A DNA stretch of 64,000 nt from Datnioides undecimradiatus (lineage: Eukaryota; Chordata; Actinopteri; Lobotiformes; Datnioididae), in NCBI GenBank assembly GCA_008933995.1, contig WARS01002947.1, forward strand, positions 889,884 to 953,883, read 5' to 3'. Below are positions 54,271-64,000 of the stretch, in pieces (within the stretch, counting starts at the first letter, position 1; every line of letters begins with the position of its first letter). The notes under the pieces were generated by a model. The model was not told the origin of the DNA, made no database searches, and saw only the letters and a program-made list of their open reading frames with translations. Position numbers and translations under genes: made by a program.

Positions 54271-54715
54271 AGGCACACACACACACACACACACACACTC
54301 ACAGACACACTCCCATAACAACACCCCCCCGCCTCGCTTTTCTTCCATATATTCCATTCATATTTATTTATATATATATTTATCTTCTACCTTCTACCAC
54401 ATCACAGTTTACAGTATATGTGTATGCAGTTTATGTGGTGAGAAGCCAGCATATCTCAGTTGTGCATATTGCACTTTTTTCCATGTATATTATACCCTCA
54501 CCTCTCATGTCTCTGTTTTAAGAGAACACTGTTTCTCCCTTGTTGTTTTTGATCCCTTGTTGTTTTTGGTTCTGCTATTGCTCTTGTTTCTGTCCTTTCT
54601 TTTAAATAATTTTCATGTGGTGTATGGTAGCTCTGAGGGAGCGCCCTCAATTTTGTTGTAACCCCCCCATGTACAATGACAATAAAGGACTATTCTATTC
54701 TTTTCTTCTATTCTC
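53176..54715 (+). mobile_element. Jockey/L2-like LINE, degenerate ORF2 with 3' tail
   Basis: Starts inside ORF2 after the endonuclease and ends with 'tgacaataaaggactattct' and a (CTATT)n-like tail. The 5' end is missing. A (CA)13 tract lies at 54,273-54,298. Confidence 0.8.
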
Positions 54716-57300
54716 TGCAGCTAGGGCTCCTGTACACTGAAGGAATGACTTCCCTGAGGAATTCAGGGCTACAGACTCTCTCTTGGCTTTGAAAATCAAT
54801 ATTAAAACCCTGCTTGTTTGTGCTGTTTTGTTTGTTAATCCCTGTGGAATTGCATATATTATTAACTTAACTAATTATTTACAAGCCAGATATGCATTTT
54901 TTAGGTTTTAAGCACCACAGTTTTACATTTTTAGCTTTTGCACAAAGAAACTGCTGAATCCACTGTTTCTTTCTCCCACTGTGACGGTTTTAAGGTCCAC
55001 TTTCGGTTTTTATTGTTGTTGACTTTAGGTTGATGCAGCCAGGCACCTTTCTACTGATTGTAAGTCACATTTTGGTAGATCCTCGACGTCAGACTGAGTA
55101 AACAGAGGTGCGAATTTGCGTTTCTCCTCCACCCCATGGGATATAAATCCAAATTAAATCTCATGTGGCTCATCATAAATATACATGATGGCGTCTTGTG
55201 TTAAATTTTCCCTGGCACAGTTTAATTAAAAGCGTCTTCTCTTTCCATCCTTTATTGATCCCAGGGACATAATTTTTTTCTGCACTCCAACACACACACA
55301 GAGCTTGTGTATTTTATTAGCCGGTGGTCATATGGAGTGTGGACGGATTGGTGCTGGATGGATTTCACCCGGTGTGAGGTCACTGAGGTTGTCCTCAGGT
55401 TTACTCGGGGTCACAGTCTGACAGCAGGTCAACAAATCGTACATTGGCTTATTAAATCATGCTCGCCTGTCTCTTCTCATCAATTTGTTGATGTAAGTCT
55501 GTTGGCAGAGATCTTGTGCCTGATAAACATATCCAAAATAAGGTGTGTGTGTCCAGTGTGTTTGAGCTTCAGCTTGTCATAGAGTTCTGACCCTCAGATG
55601 GACAAAAAGGAGCAATTGTACAGTTTTGATGTTAATGTTTCAACAAGAGTAACTGATCATAAAGGTAATTTCAGTCTTACAGTACAGTTTTGCAAACTGG
55701 AGCTAACAGTTTCAGGTTCTCAGTTTCTCAGACACACTTGGCTGAACCTGAAGTAGTACGGCGCAGTTACGTGATCAGTGGCGTCTGGGCCGCATGCCGT
55801 GAAATGAAAAAATCTACAGTGCAAAATTTATATAAAGCAGCTTGAACAACCATCCCTGGTTCAACTGTTTCTGGACATTTTTCAAAAGATGACACGTGTC
55901 TGAACATTTGGAAAATAAGCGAATGAGATTCTTAAAAAAAAGCCTCACTAAAGAGAGTCTGATGTCGGAGAAACGTCCATAGATCAGCCGTCAGACACCA
56001 GAGTGTCAAAGAGATGCAGCAACAAAGACGATACATTTGACAGAGTCTCTTTAGCTTCATCAATCAGTCACTGTGCAGCCATCCAGGTAGTGTCGCCTGG
56101 ATGCGGCTGAAGTTATGATCACTGCGTCATTTGCAATCTCAGACTGCTGACAGCCATACATCTTAATAATAGAGGAAAATCCAATTTATACAGTCTGGAC
56201 ACATTCACCGCGGTGTTGTTTTGTAGTGTATTGCAGGGAACTGATGACAATTTGATTAGCTATCTTATTTTCTTTAATTCATATGAATATTAAAGATTTG
56301 TGGGACTGTGGGCTGATGATGTGATGGAGTTTTTTTAATTGTTTTTGCTCCACACAACAAATGAATGAAAAATCACCCCAAATAAAAACACATATTAAAA
56401 TGTGATCAGCCGACAGAAGATGAACATCCGGAGCCTTGGCTCATTCACTGTATCTCTTCACAGTGAATAACATTGTTGCCTGGTACCTGGATTTGGTGTT
56501 TGCCTTTTCAGTGATAATTCCACCCCGAGTTAATTAGCTACGCGCACTATCTCAGTCATCCAAATTATATCCAGCCTCTTCAATAAAAACATCAGTGAAT
56601 GGATGGCAATTTTAATCACTGGCAATCAATCGCCAGATGATCCGTCAGCCTCGAACGTCTCTTTTTGTCCTTTGCAATCTCTTACTCCCAGCATGCCTTT
56701 GTTCTGCTGGTCGGTTTTCATCAGGCCTCTCATGTCCAGAGTCGATGGGCTGATGAGCCCGCCATCTGACTAACGGTGACTGAACAGCCTGCACTGGCGA
56801 GGACATTTGCCTTAATTAGTGACGTTGACCTCATCTGTGAGATGTGACAAAGTAATTTGCGAAGTGTGCTTGGCTGCAAGCGCACGCGGAGAATGTGGTG
56901 AGAAGCCTTCTGGATCTGAGACACTGACAGAACAACCGCCAATCCATCTCAAAGGCTTTTTCTTAATGAGCAATTATTCCAAATAACACTGGGGCTGGAA
57001 ACAAAGATGTGTTTGAATTTGTCCTGTCTTAGTTCTTCTGTGTGTTTGTCTAGAGGGAGTTACACAGCTGCAGAAACATATACAAAGTCAAACACACACT
57101 TGAGTATCTGTGTGAGGAGTAAAAGAAGGTGCTTGTTGCCTTCTCTCACACCTCTACACACCTGACCGGCATAGATACCAGACTGTCTTATAATAGTAGC
57201 CCATTTCCCACCCCACAGATGTGAGAGAGGAGGATGTTTCACACAACAATCCCTCAAACACTTCACCCAGAGTTCGCTGACATGTGTTGACCGTTCAGGT
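54716..57300. other. Low-repeat sequence, possible conserved noncoding stretches
   Basis: No coding region identified. Stretches at about 55,050-55,260 and 56,500-56,980 have balanced, non-repetitive composition with AT-rich homeodomain-type words (ttaattagtgacg, aatgagcaattatt), the look of vertebrate conserved noncoding elements. This is impression, not alignment. Confidence 0.3.
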
Positions 57301-57360
57301 TGTTATCTCTCCACCACCTGCCTCTGTCTTGCATCTCGACAGCTAGCTGGAGTTTGGGGC

Positions 57361-57387
57361 TGTGTGTGTGTGTGTGTGTGTGTGTGT
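57361..57387. repeat. (GT)n microsatellite
   Basis: About 13 TG dinucleotides. Confidence 0.95.
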
Positions 57388-60300
57388 CGGTCCTTTCCGT
57401 TGCATCGACCTGTTTGGCCTTAATCCTGCTGAGCACCTCGGTGCTGGGGAGGAAATGCAGCTTCTTCCCAGGATATCACATGTTAAACAGACTGTGTCCA
57501 AGTGGTGCTAAGTGCTGCAGCAGGAGCTCAACAGTATAATATAATATAACATCTCATGAGGGGGGTGAAGAATGGTTGCCAGCGTCCATGTCCGTAAACG
57601 TGTGAGTCACGGGATGAGCGCCACTGTACGGAGACATGACATAACCAGTTATTATGCCAGGTTTTCTCTATGAAATGATGAGAGTAATGAAATTATTCTT
57701 GAACAGCTCACACTGAACCCAGTCAAAACAGTTTACTGTCACTTGCAGGATTCATTCCCTCCTCTCCGTTGGCTCAAGGATAAAGCAGATCCAGCACGGG
57801 GAGCTGTTGGAACCCTGCAGAGATCAGCCACATCCTAAATCAAACAGGCTCACAGTCTCTCTAGATCAATCCCGAGCATCATTTTTATTAGCTGTGGAGA
57901 TAAAAGGCCAATGTAGGCAGGATTAGAGCAGGAAGACACAGCTCTGGCCAATTTACACAGGCCTGTAAACTGCCTTTTTCAATTCAGCCTCCTGATCTGC
58001 TCTCTGTAAATCACGTCTGTTTGTGTATATTGCTCTTAAACAGGCCTCCAGTCCTGCTCAGTTTCATGAAATGAGAATATAACTTTATCTTTATGGCCAT
58101 TAAATGCAGCAGATGATAGACGCCTGTTTATAATACACAGCACCTGTTGCTCTTCTGATGTTTCATGTAAACTATGCTACTTTGGGTGATCATCTAAAGA
58201 TGCAATCATCCATATGTTAATGTAGACAGGAGATTAAGTAGCTAGGTGTGATTTAAAAGATGCAACTCTCACTGATCAAACCAGTGAATATAACGTTTTG
58301 AATTATAATTTTAGCACATACGTATTTTGAAATGAGCACGTCTTCAAATGCCGCTAATCTAAAGAAACTAGTACATGTTTTGAGTACAGAAAAGTGTATT
58401 GCTTGCTCAAATTCAACCTGTGCATGTAACAAAAAGTGATTTTCTGTGCTTTAAATGCAACGCTGCACACAAAAGTGGGATTCCACACACTGAGAGCCTC
58501 ACAGAGGAGTGGAAGAGCAGCTGCTATTAGCCTCAGCATAACAAATACAAAGACACTAGTGCTGTGGAGAGGAGCCCTGCAGGAAAAATGTGCCTGACTG
58601 ACTCCTTCCTGTGACGCGTGGAGGACTGGGATTAGACTGTAATTCAAACCAGTCATTTAAATGTCTGCGGTGAATTGATTGTTCGGGAAATTGTTGTGTT
58701 GTGTCAGTTAAAGGAATCTTGGAGGACAAATGCCCCACACTGAATGTGACCCTCATCAGATCACTTATTGATCCTGCAGGCGCTGCTGAGTGTGTGCCGG
58801 GCTGTTCGCGCTGTGGTTTATAAATCACTGACCACCAGGGGGCAGTCTATACCTGCGGTCAGTTTCCACCATCAGGCTCTGGCAGAAGGCTTCATCACTG
58901 GTGCGTTAACCTGCCTGCTCCTTACCTCAGCTGATATTCACCTAATGCAAGTATATATTAATATCATAGCAGTATCAGTGTGTATGTTCCTGACATGCAC
59001 TGATATATAAGCTTTTTTTAACAGTATATAATGTAGAAAAATGCTTTTAGTCATATATTGGTGTCAGTAAAATGCTATATTCAGATTGCTGAACTGAAAC
59101 CTCTTCTTTGATAACGTTATTTAAGGAAACAGCCTTCTGAATTACCTTTGCATAGTCATGTCGCTGCAAAATCGCATAAAAAAGTCTATTTTCATACCAG
59201 CTCCACCGTTCACTGCATCAGCTGACATATTGGTAATATGGTGGGACTCTGCCCATATGCCAGACACTACAAAACGAGTAAGGGTCTGCACATAACAAGG
59301 TGCGGTTTGCACAAACATGCCTGTAACGGCAAAGACACGTTAGTGAAATTCACTTGTGTAAGGTGTAATCAAAGCAGTTCAGTATCCTCAGCCTCACCCG
59401 CTTTATGAGATGTGCTCATACACACTGTCCAGTAGCTTGAAATCCACTGGATCTCACCTGAAGGCTCAATGCTGTAACACAGTACTGATTATAATGCATG
59501 TTCGCAGTTTGTCAGTGGTTGATAGATGTTGAGCTCTGGTTGGAAACACTACAGACGTTTTCTCAGTCAGTGGTTTTCTCTTTTTGGCTGGTGACTCATT
59601 GAACAAAGATGTCAGTGACCACATGTCTTGTTCAGTTTAACTGAATAACATCAGGAGGCTTGAGTGTTTCTCACTGTACTTCTTGGTACAGTTTGTTTTC
59701 ACTGATTCAGCTGATGGGAAAGTTTGCTATGGTCTGGTCAGACACCTGAATAACGACTGTTTTCATTTACCTCCATGATATTCTTGTCCTGCCGTTCCCT
59801 CATGTCTACTGAGTGACTGAAATGAATGTTTGAACAGGAATGAAAACATCTTTGCTGTGTTGATCTGCAGCGATATGTCAGTGCAAAGGTTCTCAGAAGG
59901 CTGCTCTCTCTAAACAAATCACTTTATTTGAGAATATAGTTCTGTATTCTTTATTTGATGCACAGATATTCTTAATTCTGCATTATAAACCAGAAGTCTC
60001 TGTTTACATATCAAAAACATATCAGGAGTGTATACACTGACACCGATATGTGTGAGAGAGGAGTGTGGGTCGCTAACAGTGGCTGATATAATCAGGCACT
60101 GAAAAAAGACTAACAGATAACTCTTATGGTCATGTGAATACTGTTTTAATATAGAGTTTAAAAAAAATGTGGAAAAAAATCATTTTTACATAATTAATAA
60201 ATAAGTAATCAGGTGCATTTGGTTAATTAAACATTAGTCAACATTATGACATTAGTCATATGCAACATATTGGAAGTAAACAACACCATCTGGACAGAAA

Positions 60301-60438
60301 TTTGTATTTCATTTGTTGTATTATACTAAATAATCACGATCATAACGCTGACACCCAGTAGCCCAGCGCTTTCCTGCAGCATCAGCAGGGCCGGGCTAAG
60401 GTTCTCCCTGTGCTGACAGCTGGAGGGCAGCACTGCCC
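57388..60438. other. Low-repeat sequence
   Basis: No gene seen. 57,840-58,150 (for example 'gccaatttacacaggcctgt') again looks like possible conserved noncoding DNA. The rest is ordinary AT-rich spacer. Confidence 0.3.
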
Positions 60439-60484
60439 CCCACATGCTGCTGCTGCCGCCGCCGCTGCTACTGTTGCTGCTGCC
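60439..60484. repeat. GCT/GCC trinucleotide-rich stretch
   Basis: Imperfect (CTG/CCG)n of about 14 units in a GC-rich pocket. The surrounding open frame (60,326-60,631, minus strand) is low-complexity and unconvincing as a gene. Confidence 0.8.
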
Positions 60485-60605
60485 GTGGTTCACGGATGAG
60501 CTGAGCTTTTCATTCAGCTTCGAACCGTCAGTCTGCAGGCCGAGGACACAGAGCTGTAAATGTGCTGGGACATCGTGTACTGAACGCTGTGTGCCACCAC
60601 TCAAA

Positions 60606-60630
60606 ACACACACACACACACACACACACA
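60606..60630. repeat. (CA)n microsatellite
   Basis: About 12 AC dinucleotides. Confidence 0.95.
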
Positions 60631-60639
60631 ATTAGACAA

Positions 60640-62819
60640 AAGACAGAGCTGCTGTCCCATGAAACCCTCGTATGTACGAGGTGTCGGCACTCCAGGAATC
60701 ACTGTTTCACACGCATGATATTTTATTTGAGATCTGCTGTTTTTATTGATTAATTGATCATTTTATCTTAATTCTTAGTTTTAACCCAGGGTTCCTTATG
60801 CTTTTGACATGCATTAGCTCAAGCTCAAGCTTAGTTTTGGATTTTATATTAAAGCAGTGTAGATGGGTATTTTCATAATAACAGCATATCAGATGAATCT
60901 ATGAAAACAATGTGAGAGTCTCTGGTAGTTATCAGCTGAATCAGCAGTTCTCCTCTGCTTTATAGAGCTTTATAGTGAATTTCAGCTCGTAGTTTAGCTG
61001 TTGGGCCTTCACTTCACTGTTTCAGTTCACTCTCACTGCTGCCACAGTGTCAGCAGCAGCAGAGAGCAGGGAGCAGCTGTTTCAGGTGTTTCAGTGTGTT
61101 GACTTTATTCACAATGCAGGGTTACAAGGTGCTGTACACTCCAAACATTTAATAGAAATAAAAAGTTAAAACCAGGAAGCAATAAGACATATAAAAGACA
61201 ATAAATCTAATATGCAGGAAGCCACATTATAAACACTAGCACTGATTATCCATGTAACAGTCTGACAGCAGTGGCCAAGTTTCCTTGTTCTGAGAAGCAC
61301 CTGATCTAGCTGCACGTCAAGAGTGAGAGAGCTGCCATCATGTCAGCATGACAGACTGATACATGAAGAAGAAAAGTATCTAATGTCACACTTCTTCACC
61401 GTCCTAATATGTGATGTTGTGGTGATGCTGATGCATGTTTCAGTGCCTAGTGTAACATGTGGCATGAGTCTTTGAGGTGAAAATGAGAAGAAATTGTGTT
61501 TTTCTGTCACTGACAGCTGGGCTGAAGCAGTGACACTCATGCAGAAACGCATGAATGGAGCTGCATGACCATGACTTCCAGGAGCAGGATGTTGTGAACG
61601 GCAACAGGGGAAGTATAATGGAAAAGACGGGAGACTATACTGGAAGTCATACGGCCTTGCGGTGCATGAGTGAATGAAAACAGAACGTGTGTGCAATCTG
61701 AGCTGTCCTGTCTCCATGTGCTGACTCCATATTCCTGCTGTGTCATCCTCAGCGGAAAGATTGGATTGAGGAGCCAGAATAGGCCGGGCTGCTGAGGCAC
61801 AGCATGTCCGCAGCTTGTTCTCACAGCAGATTAGAGACCTGTGGATTAGGATTAGTCACATCTATGTATACCTGAGCGCGCCGTCGGCCTCAGCAGTGGT
61901 GGGAAGGATAGGGGTCAGGAAGTGAGGAGTGTGTGACCAGGGTCAGAGGACAGGTGGGAATGTAGTGCAAATGGATTGACTTGTATGATTGTTTATTCAG
62001 TTTACCCAAAAATTGAATACTATGTTAAATACACAACAGAATACAATATTATATTTATGTGTAAAAGAGCAAGGAATTAGTGTCTTATTGCCAGCACTGA
62101 TGACAGTTTCAAGTTCTTCACAACTGCTTGAATCTCATCCAGGACTGTTGTCAAGGCAACAGAGGTAAGCTTCACAAAGATGATTTAGATTGGTCTTAAG
62201 TGTTCAGTCAGTCTAACAATTGCCCTTTGATTAATTTGATGTTGATGATAATGAGTTAAGTTTCACTAGAATAATGATTAATAATATTAAAAATAAAAGG
62301 TGTGTGCCACCTCTTTGCCCATTTTTGGATCAGCTGGGAGTTAGGTGACATCACATGTTGCCAGGATGGCCGAGTCCAGATCCACGGAGCTATCCGATCA
62401 CTCTACAGAAACCTATGGGTGATGTCACAGTGGTTCTGTACTTTTTTTTAAATTCAGTCTACAGTTTTCCAAGTAAACTGCCATGTTGTTCCATTTGAAA
62501 AATGCTGGTCAAAGAATTTAGATGTCCATCTGAAGTCAGACTCTTGGTCTGATCTAACCCAGACTCTGCAGCATACAGTGCATTTCCATTTTCCATGTCA
62601 CTTCTTCATTCAGCCCATGGCAGTCTGGATTGGATCGGCTCTGTCCAGGCTTTAAAACCTCTTTGGATGCACAGAGATGATAAGAGGGAGAAATCTGAAT
62701 CATGACACAGCAGAACATCACAGATACGCAGTAACAAGTACAGTCTCTCTGTGAACAGCACCATGACACGATGCTGATCCTAAAACAGCTGATTTCTACC
62801 TTCCAGTCAAAGAGGGTGG

Positions 62820-62820
<1 letters not shown>
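60640..62820. other. Low-repeat spacer
   Basis: No gene or named element recognised. The longer minus-strand open frames near 61,343-61,824 lack family features. Confidence 0.4.

Positions 62821-62821
<1 letters not shown>

Positions 62822-62858
<37 letters not shown>
62822..62858. repeat. (GT)n microsatellite
   Basis: About 18 GT dinucleotides. Confidence 0.95.
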
Positions 62859-62860
<2 letters not shown>

Positions 62861-63065
62861 TGGCTGCTGGCTCCACGTGCCACCCTGGAACAAGGCAGCC
62901 CCGCTGAAGAAGTGGGTCAGCTTGGCCTGAGAGACAGACACAGCAGCTGGTTTTGGTCTGACACTAACTTTTCTGTCCCCGTGCTGATATTTCTGGATTC
63001 TGAATGAATAATATTTAACTTCACAGCCCAACACACACTTAAATAATTTTCACTCTTGCTTATCA

Positions 63066-63155
63066 TTAAAGGAATAGTTTCTCTTGGAGAAACTCACTTC
63101 TTTCTTTGGGGAAAGTCATGAGAAGATTGATGTAATTATTAAAGGAAAGTTTCAC
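63066..63155 (+). repeat. Possible fragment of a common fish short interspersed repeat
   Basis: 'taaaggaatagtttctcttg' followed by 'atgagaagattgatgtaatt' resembles the head of a widespread teleost short repeat (AAAGGAATAGTTC... GAGAAGATTGATACC). Only a fragment, recalled by eye. Confidence 0.35.
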
Positions 63156-64000
63156 AATTTTTTTAATTTGTCTTAACACAATACTCACATGTGACCAGTG
63201 CTCCTTTTCACACCAACTGGTCAGAGTTCATTCCTTCCAATGAAAGTGACTTGGCACAAAATCCAAAGGTTTATTTGAAGCTAACATGAGGTGAGAGCAG
63301 TCTGAGTTCAGGTTCAGATCAGGTGAGCATCCTCCAAAGCTGAAGCTGTTTCAGACTAATTCCCCCTGTGTGTTTCCCCACAGGGTTCCTTTGCTGAGCA
63401 GCAGTGGATTGAAAGTAACACAATAACACAGTAAAGTCATGAGAATCAAATATAATGATAATACTGTTGAGGCAAAGTGGGCTACGGTGGGATCAGTAGA
63501 TGTCACTTGTCACATTTTGAATATTTGTGATGTTTCATACAACCTGACTCCTGTTCTCAGCTGGTCTGAGCTCATGATGATCCAGAAGTGAAGCTTGGAT
63601 TAACTTCTAGCACTTGAGCGGTTTGAGTTGTAAATAAAGGGTGACAGTATCTTCAGTTCTTGTGATTTTTGTGGATTTTAGAAAATATTCACGAGGCGCT
63701 TCTGAGAGCACAAAGAGCCGTGAAGTGAACAAGGCTGTTTTTCCGTGCGTGGCACATCAGACAGGCTCAATCTATACAGAGCAACTCAACTGAGAGCAAA
63801 ACCAAACTAACAAAAGCCATCAAAGAGCGTCAGTCACTCCTGGACTGTCTCCTTTTCACAAAATGACTCACAAAAACGTCCTTTAGACATATTGATGCTG
63901 TCATTAGAGAACATGGCGCTCTGTTTGAAGACGTATTAAGGCATTAACCCAGATCAATACTTCTTTTATGGGGAGAAACAGAAAGGGAGAAGCCATTAGG
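63156..64000. other. Low-repeat spacer to the window end
   Basis: No feature recognised. Confidence 0.4.

Noticed and set aside
60326-60631. 101-codon minus-strand frame rich in Ser/Gly
   Set aside because: Its composition comes from the trinucleotide and CA repeats, with no domain or splice context.
61343-61824. Two overlapping minus-strand frames of 124 and 95 codons
   Set aside because: No family resemblance, no splice sites that join them and ordinary noncoding composition.

Overview
The window is repeat-dominated vertebrate nuclear DNA, almost certainly from a teleost fish. The evidence is the repeat cargo: a fish-type Ty3/gypsy element with a SCAN-like gag, class I-like endogenous retroviruses, two hAT elements, a Tc1 element, jockey/L2-like LINEs, (CA)n tracts and piggyBac-like exon fragments. 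I found no intact host gene, no RNA gene and no bacterial-type operon. Almost every coding trace is a mobile-element remnant.

Region 1 (1-28,301) is a satellite field built from a ~185-bp monomer. Its polarity switches several times (+ to ~8,452; - to ~14,295; + to ~16,430; - to ~19,330; + to ~19,482; - to ~25,860; + to 28,301). Embedded in it is a large imperfect inverted repeat: ~3.2-8.4 kb matches the reverse complement of ~21.7-24.7 kb. The arms carry repeated exon-like segments, each ending in a splice-donor-like GT, whose translation resembles the piggyBac transposase motif ILDYNxxKGGxxNLDKV.

Region 2 (28,302-31,873) starts with a 403-bp LTR, a tRNA-Pro primer site and a decayed gag of a gypsy element. 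Next come three exon-like segments on the minus strand with splice-like borders, which resemble a multicopy fish protein family.

Region 3 (31,874-43,997, minus strand) holds two nested proviruses. ERV-B (3' LTR, env, end of pol) was split in env by ERV-A, which is bounded by LTRs at 33,544-34,031 and 42,390-43,022 with a 4-bp target duplication (AATC). ERV-A keeps a tRNA-Trp primer site, gag, protease, RT, a truncated RNase H, integrase, an open 143-codon ORF of unknown function between pol and env, and only a 50-codon env leader before the polypurine tract. A solo LTR (ATACC duplication) interrupts its pol.

Region 4 (43,998-54,715) holds a 26-bp minisatellite interrupted by a LINE 3' end, a hAT element, a Tc1 element with perfect terminal repeats, a solo LTR (TTACT), a hAT element with a BED finger (AATAAAAC), and a LINE lacking its catalytic RT block. 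Region 5 (54,716-64,000) is lower-repeat sequence with microsatellites and a few stretches that look like conserved noncoding DNA. That last reading is impressionistic.
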